Source: Mesorhizobium sp. WSM3862 | Lineage (GTDB): Bacteria > Pseudomonadota > Alphaproteobacteria > Rhizobiales > Rhizobiaceae | NCBI RefSeq assembly: GCF_002294985.1 | Contig: NZ_NSGE01000005.1 | Location: 201,001 to 265,000 of the forward strand | Reading direction: 5' to 3' | DNA: 64,000 nt | In this document: positions 30,197 to 38,843 of the stretch, in pieces | Position numbering within the stretch: position 1 is the stretch's first letter | Layout of the letters: each line of letters opens with the position of its first letter | Notes under the pieces: generated by a model | Told to the model about the DNA's origin: nothing | The model's input: only the letters and a program-made list of their open reading frames with translations | Database searches by the model: none | Program-made: the position numbers and the translations under genes

Positions 30197-31222
30197 ATGA
30201 GCGAACGTCTCGAAGACATTGCCGCCGCGATCGTGGCGGATGGCAAGGGCCTTTTGGCCGCCGATGAGAGCTCCGGCACCATCAAGAAGCGCTTCGACGT
30301 CATCGGCGTCGAATCGACCGCCGACAATCGGCGCGACTATCGCGAGATGATGTTCCGCGCCAAGGAGGCGATGACCAAGTATATTTCCGGCGTCATCCTC
30401 TATGACGAGACCATTCGCCAGAAGGCTGCCGACGGCACGCCGCTGGTCGACATCATCAAGGCCGCCGGCGCCATTCCGGGCATCAAGGTCGATGTCGGCG
30501 CCAAGCCTCTCGCCGGCTTTCCCGGCGACACCATCACCGAGGGTCTCGATGGCCTGCGCGAGCGGCTGGCGGACTACTATAAGCTCGGCGCCCGGTTCGC
30601 CAAATGGCGCGCGGTGATCGACATCGACACCGCCAAGGGCGTGCCGTCAGCCACCTCGATCGCCTCCAACGCGCATGCGCTGGCACGCTACGCCGCGCTC
30701 TGCCAGGAGGCAGGCATCGTGCCGATCGTCGAGCCGGAAGTGCTGATGGACGGCGCCCACTCGATCGACACCTGCTATGAGGTGAGCAAGGCGACCCTGC
30801 TGAAGCTCTATGGCGAGCTTTATGCCGCGCGCGTGGTGCTCGAAGGCACCATCCTCAAGCCGAACATGGTCATCTCCGGCAAGAAATCGGGCAAGAAGGA
30901 CAGTCCCGAAGCGGTCGCCCAGAAGACGATCAAGCTGTTTCGCGAAACCGTGCCCGTGGCGGTGCCCGGCATTGCCTTCCTGTCGGGCGGCCAGGACGAC
31001 GAGGAAGCGACGGCCAACCTTAACGCCATCAATGTCATCGGCCCGCATCCGTGGAAGCTCTCCTTCTCCTACGGCCGCGCCCTGCAGGCGGCCGCGCAGA
31101 AGGCCTGGAGCGGCAAGGCGTCGAACGTCGCCGCCGGCCAGGCTGCCTTCATCCATCGCGCCCACATGAATCATCTGGCGGCGCTCGGACAATGGCAGCC
31201 GGCGCTGGAAAAGGCCGCCTGA
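30197..31222 (+). CDS. fba: Class I fructose-bisphosphate aldolase
   Basis: The 341-residue protein is a class I (Schiff-base) aldolase of the eukaryotic type: GKGLLAADESSGTIKKRF, KWRAVIDID, EPEVLMDG and the lysine-containing active-site segment EGTILKPNMV. It cleaves fructose 1,6-bisphosphate in glycolysis and makes it in gluconeogenesis. It closes the tkt-gap-pgk-fba block. An AGGAGAG site precedes the ATG. Use of class I rather than class II here is typical of rhizobia. Confidence 0.95.
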   Translation: MSERLEDIAAAIVADGKGLLAADESSGTIKKRFDVIGVESTADNRRDYREMMFRAKEAMTKYISGVILYDETIRQKAADGTPLVDIIKAAGAIPGIKVDVGAKPLAGFPGDTITEGLDGLRERLADYYKLGARFAKWRAVIDIDTAKGVPSATSIASNAHALARYAALCQEAGIVPIVEPEVLMDGAHSIDTCYEVSKATLLKLYGELYAARVVLEGTILKPNMVISGKKSGKKDSPEAVAQKTIKLFRETVPVAVPGIAFLSGGQDDEEATANLNAINVIGPHPWKLSFSYGRALQAAAQKAWSGKASNVAAGQAAFIHRAHMNHLAALGQWQPALEKAA

Positions 31223-31353
31223 TAGCAATGCATGTCGCCAGAAGTGTGCAGCGATTCTGGGGCAACGACATGCATCAACAACGGCTTGAAGCGCGTCGAC
31301 GCGCTTTGAGCTTTCCCTAGTCTAAAGCGCTGAAAACCCGGTCCAACGCCCGG

Positions 31354-31379
31354 CCGGGCCAAGGCCCGGATTTTGTTTT
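31354..31379 (+). terminator. Probable terminator of the aldolase gene
   Basis: CCGGGC pairs with GCCCGG across a CAAG loop and is followed by ATTTTGTTTT. It lies about 130 bp past the aldolase stop. Confidence 0.7.
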
Positions 31380-31465
31380 GCGGGCCGCACTCCCAGCTGA
31401 GGCGTCGAACCAGCGGGGGCCAGCGCCGCCCTTCGCAGGCCGTCCTCACCTCAAATCGACGTGCC

Positions 31466-31627
31466 TCAAGTCCAATGCCCAAGCACGGCCGCCAGCGAGA
31501 TTGCGGCCATTGCAAGCAGCGCCAGCTTCCAGAAATCGCTGCGGCGCTTCAGCCCCGGCCAGCCGAGCGGCTTGATGATCTGGATGAGCATGATGCCGAT
31601 GATGACAAGGGCGAGCAGTTTCGTCAT
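31466..31627 (-). CDS. Small two-helix membrane protein
   Basis: The 53-residue product has two membrane segments (about 2-18 and 34-50) around a conserved-looking loop with PLGWPGLKRRSDFW. I recall similar small rhizobial proteins but no named function. The ATG at 31627 has AAAGG just upstream; an ATG at 31645 would add six residues. Codon use and the clean hydrophobic pattern support a true gene. Confidence 0.65.
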   Translation of the reverse strand: MTKLLALVIIGIMLIQIIKPLGWPGLKRRSDFWKLALLAMAAISLAAVLGHWT

Positions 31628-31760
31628 GCCGCCTTTGACCAGCATCTTCGGCGGCTGTCAAAGCGGTTCTTGGGCGCTTTCACCATCGTATCGCTCCTGA
31701 CAAACAAAGGGGCGCCCTGGGACCGTGCTGATCGTTCTGGCGCCGGCTTCGGCTACCTCG

Positions 31761-31794
31761 CACCCCTGCTGACAGACTGCTGTCAGCAGGGGTG
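31761..31794. promoter_or_regulatory. Palindrome with TGACA-N6-TGTCA core, before a DUF1127-like gene
   Basis: A perfect 15-bp inverted repeat (CACCCCTGCTGACAG with CTGTCAGCAGGGGTG) has a 4-base centre. Its core, TGACA-N6-TGTCA, recurs at 32106-32133. It ends 36 bp before the small gene at 31831, as an operator would. Binding by the WYL regulator at 32218 is inferred. Confidence 0.6.
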
Positions 31795-31830
31795 TGAGAT
31801 ACTCCTCTCGTCAAAAAGAGGAGCTCGGTC

Positions 31831-31995
31831 ATGAACGGTTTTACCATCTTGCGTAGCGTGCAGCACTATGTCGGCAAGATCCGCACCGTGCGGAACGAGA
31901 TCCGGACCCAGCGTTTCCTGAACACTTTGCCGGCGGACATTCGCAAGGACATCGGTTGGCCGGACCTTTATAACGGCCGCGTGCGTGAGAACTGA
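31831..31995 (+). CDS. Small DUF1127-like protein
   Basis: The 54-residue basic protein has the late DUF1127 pattern QRFLNTLPADIRKDIGWPDL after a positively charged helix. DUF1127 proteins of Rhizobiales are small, Arg-rich and in some species affect RNA turnover and phosphate or stress responses. GAGGAG precedes the ATG by nine bases. It lies between two matching palindromes and upstream of the WYL regulator gene. Confidence 0.75.
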   Translation: MNGFTILRSVQHYVGKIRTVRNEIRTQRFLNTLPADIRKDIGWPDLYNGRVREN

Positions 31996-32105
31996 AATTT
32001 TCGGCGCATGACTTGGATAGCGGCCATGCCGCGCCCAGATGTAATGTCGGTTGAAACGCTGGGTTTCAGGAAAGACGCCGTTGTCCGGTGGTGGTAGTGG
32101 CTGCA

Positions 32106-32133
32106 GCCTCCTGACACTATGTTGTCAGGAGGC
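32106..32133. promoter_or_regulatory. Second TGACA-N6-TGTCA palindrome, before the WYL regulator
   Basis: GCCTCCTGACA pairs exactly with TGTCAGGAGGC around six bases. Core and spacing equal those of the palindrome at 31761. It lies about 85 bp before the regulator start, consistent with autoregulation. Confidence 0.6.
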
Positions 32134-32217
32134 TTGCGTTATTGAAGCAGCCTCGAACCTGCGGGAACCGGTTTTGGGACCGCGGCATGCGTAGAACCGA
32201 AGCCAAGGGGTCAAACG

Positions 32218-32937
32218 ATGCGCCGCGCCGACAGGCTTTTCCAGATCGTGCAGCACCTGCGCGGAGGCAGACTCGTCACCGCGCAGAAGCTCGGGACGTG
32301 GCTCGAGGTGTCCGAGCGGACCATCTACCGCGATATAGCCGACTTGCAGTCGACCGGCGTGCCGATCGACGGCGAGGCGGGTGTCGGCTACATGATGAGG
32401 GAAGGTTTCGACCTTCCGCCGCTGATGTTCACGCGTGACGAGATCGTGGCGCTGGTTGCCGGCGCCCGCATGGTGCGCGCCTTTGGCGGCGCGGCGATGG
32501 CAAGGGCCGCCGACGAGGCGCTGGTCAAGATCGGCGCGGTGCTGCCCGACACGGAAAAGGATCGCATCGCGCGCACCGAGATCCACACGCCGATGTGGGT
32601 GGTGAGCGATGCCGCGCGCGAGGCGATCGACCTCATCGAGCGCGCCATCGAGAAGCGCCAGGTGCTCACCATCGACTACTCGGACGAAGCCGGGCGCGGC
32701 ACGGCGCGCGACATCCGGCCGCTGGGCCTCTGGTTCTGGGGCAAGGTATGGACCCTGGTCGCCTGGTGCGAGATGCGCGACGATTTTCGCGCCTTCCGCA
32801 TCGACCGCATCGCTTCGGTGGTGATTGCCGGGCGTATCTACAAGCCGGAGCGCGGCAAGCAGCTCGCCGACTTCTATCGCGCCGTGGAACGCAGCGAGGA
32901 TTACGGCATGGCGCCCGACCGAGCGGCGCGGACCTGA
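32218..32937 (+). CDS. YafY-type transcriptional regulator (HTH_11 and WYL domains)
   Basis: The 239-residue protein has an N-terminal HTH_11 domain (RRADRLFQIVQHLRGGR, SERTIYRDIADLQ) and a WYL domain (about 140-225, with the WYL-like core WTLVAWCEMRDDFRAFRIDR). The ligand of such sensors is usually unknown. An AAGGGG site precedes the ATG. Two matching palindromes upstream suggest that it controls itself and the small gene at 31831. Confidence 0.88.
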   Translation: MRRADRLFQIVQHLRGGRLVTAQKLGTWLEVSERTIYRDIADLQSTGVPIDGEAGVGYMMREGFDLPPLMFTRDEIVALVAGARMVRAFGGAAMARAADEALVKIGAVLPDTEKDRIARTEIHTPMWVVSDAAREAIDLIERAIEKRQVLTIDYSDEAGRGTARDIRPLGLWFWGKVWTLVAWCEMRDDFRAFRIDRIASVVIAGRIYKPERGKQLADFYRAVERSEDYGMAPDRAART

Positions 32938-32954
32938 CCTCCCCAGGCACCGCC

Positions 32955-32989
32955 GACAAAAAAGCCCGCGCGAAGCGGGCTTTTTTGTC
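32955..32989. terminator. Bidirectional terminator between convergent genes
   Basis: A 15-bp stem (32955-32969 with 32975-32989) around a GCGAA loop contains an A-run on one side and a T-run on the other. It serves the WYL regulator on plus and trcR on minus. Confidence 0.93.
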
Positions 32990-33002
32990 GGGCTGGGAGA
33001 CC

Positions 33003-33704
33003 TTACTCCTCTTCCCCGTCTTCTTTCTTGTCCTTCGACTTCAGCGCCGAAAGCTTGGCGAACACGGCATTGGCGTCGAGCTCCTGATCCTCGTCCTTCG
33101 GCTTCTCCGGAGCCGGCGTCAGCCTTTCGGTCAGCGCCGCCGGCAGCAGCGTGTCGCCGGCGACCGGCTGTGCCTGCTCGCGGCCTCGCGAGGCGCGGTT
33201 GACTTCCATGTCGAGGTCGATCTGCGAGGTCAGGCCCAGCGTCACCGGATCCATCGGCTGCAGATTGGCCGAGTTCCAATGCCGGCGCTCCCGAATCTGC
33301 TCGATCGTCGACTTGGTCGTGCCGACCAGCCGCGCGATCTGCGCGTCCTTGAGCTCGGGATGATTACGTACCAGCCAGAGGATGGCGTTCGGCCGGTCCT
33401 GGCGCTTCGACAGCGGCGTGTAGCGCGGGCCCTTGCGCTTCGATTCCGGCACCCGGACCTTGGGGTCCGAGAGTTTCAGCCGATGGTTCGGATCCTTCTC
33501 GCCGCGCGCGATCTCGTCGCGGGTGAGCTGGCCGGTCATGATCGGGTCCATGCCCTTGATGCCCTGAGCCGACTCGCCGTCCGCGATCGCCTTGACCTCC
33601 AGCGGATGCAGCCCGCAGAACTGCGCGATCTGCTCGAAGGAGAGCGCGGTGTTGTCGACCAGCCAGACGGCGGTGGCCTTGGGCATCAGCAGCGTATTGG
33701 CCAT
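33003..33704 (-). CDS. Cell cycle transcriptional regulator TrcR family (DUF1013)
   Basis: The 233-residue protein matches DUF1013: MPKATAVWLVDNTALSFEQI, FCGLHPLEVKAIADGE, KRQDRPNAILWLVRNHPEL and KDAQIARLVGTTKSTIEQIR (helix-turn-helix-like). The C-terminus is acidic, Lys-rich and probably disordered. The family is conserved in Alphaproteobacteria and linked to cell-cycle control. The ATG at 33704 begins the conserved part and follows AAGGAT; the upstream extension is unlike protein. Confidence 0.85.
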   Translation of the reverse strand: MANTLLMPKATAVWLVDNTALSFEQIAQFCGLHPLEVKAIADGESAQGIKGMDPIMTGQLTRDEIARGEKDPNHRLKLSDPKVRVPESKRKGPRYTPLSKRQDRPNAILWLVRNHPELKDAQIARLVGTTKSTIEQIRERRHWNSANLQPMDPVTLGLTSQIDLDMEVNRASRGREQAQPVAGDTLLPAALTERLTPAPEKPKDEDQELDANAVFAKLSALKSKDKKEDGEEE

Positions 33705-33849
33705 ATCAAAATCCTTCTCGTTCGCCCGCGTTCCCGCGCGGGCGGTGGTTTTAGAGCCACCAAAATGGGAAATTCGCGGCCTGTATAAACGCTCCGTCAC
33801 GATTTCGCAATGTTTTTGGCAGGGGAGCAGCTGGGACCCAAAAAGACAA

Positions 33850-33876
33850 AACCCGCCGGACGGAGTCCAGCGGGTT
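33850..33876 (-). terminator. Terminator of the DUF1127 gene
   Basis: A 12-bp stem with one mismatch (33850-33861 with 33865-33876) is followed on the minus strand by TTTTGTCTTTTT. It lies about 80 bp after the DUF1127 stop. Confidence 0.75.
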
Positions 33877-33958
33877 CGGAACCGGAGACGAGCAAGCGTC
33901 TGCGACGGCTCTGGCTTCGAGACTACGGCCCGGCCTTGCGGCCGGGTCGTGCTTCAAA

Positions 33959-34099
33959 TCAAAGAGCCTGGCGGGCGATGCGCTCGATGTCGCCGCGGTT
34001 GATGCCGAGGTCGTTCAGCTGGCGGGCGTTCAGCTTGTTCAGCTCACGCACGGTCTCATTGTAGAGGCGCCAGTTGCGGAAAGCGCGGATCGGGTTCAT
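33959..34099 (-). CDS. DUF1127 small protein
   Basis: The 46-residue basic product shows the full DUF1127 pattern: RAFRNWRLYNETVRELNKL, then LNDLGINRGDIERIARQ. Family members in rhizobia and relatives are short, Arg-rich and may act in RNA maturation and in phosphate or carbon adaptation. GGAGG stands seven bases before the ATG. It is transcribed alone. Confidence 0.88.
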   Translation of the reverse strand: MNPIRAFRNWRLYNETVRELNKLNARQLNDLGINRGDIERIARQAL

Positions 34100-34338
34100 T
34101 TCAGTCCTCCATTCGTGGGATCAGTTGTTCGATGCCGCGTAAATAGGCACCCTTGCCTACGAATTGAACGGACTCTTTTGCATGGCGGCAATGCATTTTG
34201 TGCATTGCAGCATTAGGCCTTTGTTCAGTCTCTCGCCAGGGATCCGAACGCCCAGGATGCGTCGAGGAAAGTACGTGAGCAGCGGAAGCGCAGGACACAA
34301 TTGCTTGCAGGCCGGCCTCACCTATATCGGGCGACATC

Positions 34339-35349
34339 CTAGCCGACGTCGAGGACGATCTTGCCGATATGCTCGCCCTCCTCCATCCGCTCATGCGCCC
34401 GCCAGGCCTCCGTCAGCGGGAAGATCATGTCCATGACCGGAGCGACCTTGCGGGTGCCGAGCAGCGGCCAGACCTGAGCCTCGAGCGCCGCCGCGATGGC
34501 TGCCTTGAATTCGACGGTGCGCGGCCGAAGCGTCGAGCCGGTATGGACAAGGCGCTTGACCATGAGCTTTGCGAAGTCGGTGCTGGCGACCGCACCGGCC
34601 TGTACGGCGATCTGGACGATGCGTCCTTCGACCGCCGCCGCATCGTAGTTGCGCGCCACATAGTCGCCGCCCACCATGTCGAGGATGACGTCGGCGCCCC
34701 GGCCGCCGGTTGCTTCCTTGACCTCGGCAACGAAGTCCTGCTGGCGATAATTGATCGCCCGGTCGGCGCCGAGCCCAAGACAGGCGTCGCACTTCTCCTT
34801 GCTGCCGGCCGTGGTGATGACATAGGCACCGAATGCCGAGGCGAGCTGTATGGCCGTCGTGCCGATGCCGGACGAGCCGCCATGGACAAGTACCGTCTCG
34901 CCTTTCTTCAGCCCGCCGCGCTCGAACACGTTGTGCCAGACGGTGAAGTAGTTCTCCGGCACGGCCGCGGCCTCGGAATAGGTAAAGCCCGCCGGGATCG
35001 GCAGCACGCTGCCGGCGTGGACCTTGACATATTCGGCATAGCCGCCGCCCGGCGTCAGCGCGCAGACCCGGTCGCCGGTGCGCCAGCGCGATATCTCGTC
35101 ACCGAGCGCCGCGATCTCACCGGCCGCCTCGAGCCCGGGCAGGTCCGAGGCGCCGGGCGGCGGCGGATAGGCGCCTTTGCGCTGCTGCACGTCGGGCCTG
35201 TTCACGCCGGCCGCGTGCACGCGGATGAGGACCTCGCCGGGGCCGGGCGTGGGCACGTCGCGCGTCTCCGGCTTCAGCACCCTGGGACCGCCAGGCTGCG
35301 AGATTGCGATCGCCGTCATCTTTGCCGGAATATGCTGTCCGCTTGCCAT
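34339..35349 (-). CDS. NAD(P)H quinone oxidoreductase (zeta-crystallin/MDR family)
   Basis: This protein of about 336 residues belongs to the medium-chain dehydrogenase/reductase superfamily without zinc ligands: a GroES-like N-domain (PTPGPGEVLIRVHAAGVNRP, DVQQRKGAYP), the Rossmann motif VHGGSSGIGTTAIQLASAFG and the later ILDMVGGDYVARN. It resembles PIG3-type quinone oxidoreductases, which reduce quinones with NADPH. The start at 35349 gives ten extra residues before MTAIAISQPGG; ATG 35319 is an alternative, and neither has a strong ribosome site. Confidence 0.88.
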   Translation of the reverse strand: MASGQHIPAKMTAIAISQPGGPRVLKPETRDVPTPGPGEVLIRVHAAGVNRPDVQQRKGAYPPPPGASDLPGLEAAGEIAALGDEISRWRTGDRVCALTPGGGYAEYVKVHAGSVLPIPAGFTYSEAAAVPENYFTVWHNVFERGGLKKGETVLVHGGSSGIGTTAIQLASAFGAYVITTAGSKEKCDACLGLGADRAINYRQQDFVAEVKEATGGRGADVILDMVGGDYVARNYDAAAVEGRIVQIAVQAGAVASTDFAKLMVKRLVHTGSTLRPRTVEFKAAIAAALEAQVWPLLGTRKVAPVMDMIFPLTEAWRAHERMEEGEHIGKIVLDVG

Positions 35350-35458
35350 GAATTGTCCCGTTTCCTCATGCCGCTGGCCGGCTGTTTGCATCGGCATCCC
35401 TGCCCTATGTATGCTCATTACCAAATCAGGCAAATGGTGAAATCAGGGAGAAGCGACG

Positions 35459-35653
35459 ATGGCGATCTTCGACGACGAACCCAGGAAGAAGCCCCGCCCA
35501 CACGAGATCGGACAGGATCTGTCGCTGCTGTCTGTCGATGATTTGTCCGAGCGCATTGACCTGCTGCGCGAAGAGATCGCGAGGCTGGAAGCTGAGCGGG
35601 CCGCCAGGGGCGCCACCAAATCCGCCGCCGAGGCACTGTTTCGCCGCGGATAA
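35459..35653 (+). CDS. DUF1192 protein
   Basis: The 64-residue protein has the DUF1192 pattern: FDDEPRKKP, LSLLSVDDLSERIDLLREEI, then a charged helix with ARLEAERAARG. It is conserved in Alphaproteobacteria with unknown function. GGGAGAAG precedes the ATG. It is divergent from the quinone oxidoreductase gene. Confidence 0.88.
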   Translation: MAIFDDEPRKKPRPHEIGQDLSLLSVDDLSERIDLLREEIARLEAERAARGATKSAAEALFRRG

Positions 35654-35755
35654 TCCTGGCTGCATGGCCAGCCGCCCCGGAAAAGCCTGAAAGCGACTGC
35701 CAGAGCTGCACCCTCAAACAGACCTGCGCTTCGAAATTACCAGCCGGATCAGCCT

Positions 35756-37003
35756 ATGTTCGCAACCTACCGACCGATCCTCTCGCTGCTGCGCGGCACC
35801 GCGTTCCTGCTGGCGGCCTCCGGCCTTCACGGCCTGCTTTTGCCGCTGCGCGGCCAGCTTGAGGGTTTCTCGACCGCCTCGCTCGGCCTGATGGGCACGG
35901 CATGGGCCGGCGGCTTCGTCACTGGCTGTTTCTTCGCGCCGCGGCTGGTGCGCCGTGCTGGCCATGTCAGGGCGTTCGGCGCCTTCGCCGCCTCCGGCGC
36001 AATCATTGCGCTCCTCACCGGTCTCATCATCGACGAGTATTTCTGGATCCTGCTGCGCGCCTTCACCGGCTTCACCATGGCCGGCGCCTTCATGGTCATC
36101 GAAAGCTGGCTGAATGAGAAGGCCACCAACGAGAATCGCGGCACCGTCTTCGGCCTCTATATGATGGTCACCTATGCTTCGATCATGGGCGGCCAGATGA
36201 TCGTCGCCGGCGGCGATGTGAAATCGGCCTCGCTGTTCATGATCACCGGCATCCTGTTCTGCCTGTCGCTCCTTCCGACTGCGGTATCGACCCAGTCGCA
36301 TCCGAAGCCGCTGCAGGATGTCAAGCTCGACGTCAAAGGCCTCTACGCCAATTCGCCGGTGTCGGCGGTTGCCTGCCTTCTGATTGGCATAGCCAATGGC
36401 GCTTGGGGCACGCTCGGCGCCGTCTATGGCGCCCGCATCGGCATCTCTACCGCCGAGATCGCGCTGATGATGAGCCTGGTGGTCATCGCCGGCGCGGCCA
36501 TGCAGCTCCCCGCGGGCCGGCTATCCGACACCACGGACCGCCGTTTCGTGCTGGCGGGCGCAGCCTTCGGCGCGGCACTGTTTGCCGTGCTGGTCTTTCT
36601 GGTCGAGCCGCGTTCCGGCGTTTTCGTCATCTTGCTGACGGCCGCCTACGGCGCCTTCGCCTACACGCTCTATTCGATCGCCGTCGCGCATGCCAACGAC
36701 CACGCGCGGGCGGAGGATTTCGTCAAGGTTTCCGGCGGCCTGCTGTTGCTCTATGGCTTCGGCACCATGATCGGACCGCTGCTGGCCGCCGCTTTGATGG
36801 GCTGGCTGCGCCCCGAAGCGCTCTTCCTTGCGACCGCGCTCGCGCATCTCTGCCTTGCCGGTTACACCCTGCTCCGCATCCGCGCCCGCGCGCCGGTTCC
36901 GATCGAGAACCGCGATGCCTTCAAGACGCAGCCGGCCGACCGCGCCGTCACGCCGGAAGCCTTGCGGCTCGACCCGCGCACAAAGGTTGAAACCGATGGT
37001 TGA
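35756..37003 (+). CDS. MFS transporter, YcaD-like
   Basis: The 415-residue membrane protein has twelve hydrophobic segments and major-facilitator features: GTAWAGGFVTGCFFAPRLVRR after segment 2 and ESWLNEKATNENRGTVFGLY, a motif of the YcaD group, in the first half. The substrate is unknown. No convincing ribosome site precedes the ATG at 35756. The ArsR-type gene follows 31 bp downstream and may be co-transcribed. Confidence 0.85.
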   Translation: MFATYRPILSLLRGTAFLLAASGLHGLLLPLRGQLEGFSTASLGLMGTAWAGGFVTGCFFAPRLVRRAGHVRAFGAFAASGAIIALLTGLIIDEYFWILLRAFTGFTMAGAFMVIESWLNEKATNENRGTVFGLYMMVTYASIMGGQMIVAGGDVKSASLFMITGILFCLSLLPTAVSTQSHPKPLQDVKLDVKGLYANSPVSAVACLLIGIANGAWGTLGAVYGARIGISTAEIALMMSLVVIAGAAMQLPAGRLSDTTDRRFVLAGAAFGAALFAVLVFLVEPRSGVFVILLTAAYGAFAYTLYSIAVAHANDHARAEDFVKVSGGLLLLYGFGTMIGPLLAAALMGWLRPEALFLATALAHLCLAGYTLLRIRARAPVPIENRDAFKTQPADRAVTPEALRLDPRTKVETDG

Positions 37004-37034
37004 GATTTGGGGAACTTTGCCCCACAAATGAGGC

Positions 37035-37310
37035 ATGATGTTTTCCGACGCTTTCGTGGCGATAGCCGATCCCAACCGGCGCTATCTCTTGGAAGAGCTC
37101 CGGCGCGGTCCCAAGACGGTGAATGAGTTGGCCGCCGGTTTGCCGGTTTCGCGCCCGGCCGTTTCCCAGCATCTGAAAGTCCTGCTCGACGCCGGTCTGG
37201 TCAATGCCAGGGCCGAGGGCACCAGACGCGTCTACGCCGTCAGCACCGCCGGCTTCCTCAGGCTGAATGTCTGGCTGGATCAGTTCTGGGAACTCTCCCC
37301 TGGAGAGTGA
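37035..37310 (+). CDS. ArsR-family regulator
   Basis: The 91-residue winged-helix protein has FVAIADPNRRYLLEELRRGP, a recognition helix in LPVSRPAVSQHLKVLLDAGL and the wing NARAEGTRRVYAV. No metal-binding Cys pair is visible. The sequence resembles ArsR proteins that are paired with SRPBCC-domain genes. GAGG precedes ATG 37035; ATG 37038 is also possible. Confidence 0.85.
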   Translation: MMFSDAFVAIADPNRRYLLEELRRGPKTVNELAAGLPVSRPAVSQHLKVLLDAGLVNARAEGTRRVYAVSTAGFLRLNVWLDQFWELSPGE

Positions 37311-37334
37311 CCGCTGGCCACCAGCCAGAGGCCC

Positions 37335-37798
37335 TCAGTTCGCTCCCTGCAGCGCCGCGCCAAGCGCGTCGAGCAGTTCGCCGGTGCCATGCTCGCGCGT
37401 GGCCGGCGAGTCGATGCCGTCGAAGAAGGCCCCTTGCTCCGTCAGGATCAGTCGCGTTCCCTTGCCTTCCGCGATGAGCTCGATCGTCGCCAGCGAAACC
37501 GAGACTCGGGTTTCGCCGAACAGCAGCTCATAGCTGTAGACGATGCGTTTGTTCGGTACGATGTCCTGGTAGACGGCGTTGAAGAAATGCGTCTGCCCGT
37601 CGCTCGGGCAGCCGGCATTCACCTCCTTGCCGCCGATGCGAAAGTCCATTTCATGCCGGCTCGGCACCGGGTCGTCGGGATCAAAAACCAGCGCTTCTTG
37701 GCCGCCGGATCGCTGAGCGCGAAATAGACCCTTTCGCGCGACGCCGGATAGAAGCGTTCGATGACGAAGGTGGAATGGACGACGGATCGTTCGGTCAT
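37335..37798 (-). pseudogene. SRPBCC/AHSA1-family protein, frameshifted
   Basis: From the ATG at 37798 the first frame gives a typical AHSA1 start ([20 protein letters not shown], then PAAKKRWF). The rest of the family pattern ([51 protein letters not shown]) continues in the next frame to 37335. Adding one A to the AAAAA run at 37683-37687 joins both into about 154 residues of normal length. So it is one gene with a one-base deletion, natural or technical. It follows an ArsR gene by 11 bp, the usual ArsR-SRPBCC pair. Confidence 0.78.
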
Positions 37799-37809
37799 GA
37801 CTGATCCCT

Positions 37810-38145
37810 TCAGGTTTGGTCGTTGATGTCGGTGAGAAAATCGCCGAGCCGGTCGAGCCGGCGTTCCCAGGCCAGTCGCCGCTCGTTGATCCAATGCTCG
37901 GCTGCCCGCAATGCGTTTGGCTCGATCCGGCAGGTTCGCACCCGGCCAAGCTTCTCGGTGCTCACCAACCCGCTCGTCTCAAGAACGGCGAGATGCTGGA
38001 CGACGGCCGACAGCGACATCGCCAGCGGCTCGGCGAGCTGACTGACCGATGCCGGTCCGCGCGACAGACGTTCCACCATCTGGCGCCGGGCGGGATCGGC
38101 AAGCGCCTGGAACATCAGATCGAGCTGGGCGGGATCGTGCAGCAT
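37810..38145 (-). CDS. ArsR-family regulator paired with the SRPBCC gene
   Basis: The 111-residue winged-helix protein has [40 protein letters not shown] (recognition helix) and [20 protein letters not shown]. It is of the type that represses a neighbouring SRPBCC gene, here directly downstream. A GST gene lies 6 bp upstream on the same strand, so all three may be one operon controlled by the palindrome at 38844. Confidence 0.87.
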   Translation of the reverse strand: MLHDPAQLDLMFQALADPARRQMVERLSRGPASVSQLAEPLAMSLSAVVQHLAVLETSGLVSTEKLGRVRTCRIEPNALRAAEHWINERRLAWERRLDRLGDFLTDINDQT

Positions 38146-38151
38146 CGAGGC

Positions 38152-38808
38152 TTAGCCATTATTGTAGGGGAAGAACTTGAAATAGGGCTGCGCCTCCTCG
38201 ATCACGCGGGCGAAGCTCGGCCGTTCGAGCAGACGGTCGTGATAGCGTTTCACGGCGGGAAATTTGTCGCCGAACGGCTCGACCTTGTTGGCGTAAAACA
38301 GCGCCGGCGAGGCGGCGCAGTCGGCCAAAGTGAAGTGATCGCCGACCGCCCACGTTTTTGACTGCATCTCCCGTTCGATGATGGCGTAGGAATTGCGCAG
38401 CTGCTCGCGCGCCTGCTCGACTCCGAACGGATCGGTCTTGTCCTTTGGCCGCAGCCGGTCGCCGACGATCTTCTGCATCGGCTCCTGCACGTAGAAGTCG
38501 TAGAAGCGGTCGGCCTGGCGCACCTTGATGGCGAGGTCGACGTCGGCGGGAATGAGCTCGACCGGCCCGGGATAATAGGCGCCGAGATATTCGATCACGA
38601 TGGTCGATTCCAGCACCGTGCGGCCCCGCGCGTCATCGCGCAGGGCCGGCATCTTGCCCGTCGGCGAAACCTTCAAGAAAGCCGCGCGCGACGGCGCATC
38701 GCCGAGATCGACGATCACCGGCGCAAACGGCGTGTTGTTTTCGTAGACCGCGATCAGCGGCTTCCAGCAGAAGGAAGCGAGCGGATGGAAATACAGCGTC
38801 AGGGACAT
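38152..38808 (-). CDS. Glutathione S-transferase
   Basis: The 218-residue protein has a thioredoxin-like N-domain (LTLYFHPLASFCWKPLIAVY, the SPTGKMPAL cis-Pro loop and LESTIVIEYL for the glutathione carboxylates) and a helical C-domain with HFTLADCAASPALFY. It would conjugate glutathione to electrophiles in the cytosol. AGGAG precedes the ATG at 38808. A promoter and palindrome lie just upstream. Confidence 0.9.
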   Translation of the reverse strand: MSLTLYFHPLASFCWKPLIAVYENNTPFAPVIVDLGDAPSRAAFLKVSPTGKMPALRDDARGRTVLESTIVIEYLGAYYPGPVELIPADVDLAIKVRQADRFYDFYVQEPMQKIVGDRLRPKDKTDPFGVEQAREQLRNSYAIIEREMQSKTWAVGDHFTLADCAASPALFYANKVEPFGDKFPAVKRYHDRLLERPSFARVIEEAQPYFKFFPYNNG

Positions 38809-38843
38809 TTTTTCTCCTGTCGGCGGGGGCCGAAGCAATACTG

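Noticed and set aside
31446..31661. A 71-residue His/Arg-rich minus-strand frame
   Set aside because: Another frame on the same strand encodes a clean two-helix membrane protein (31466-31627), which is far more protein-like.
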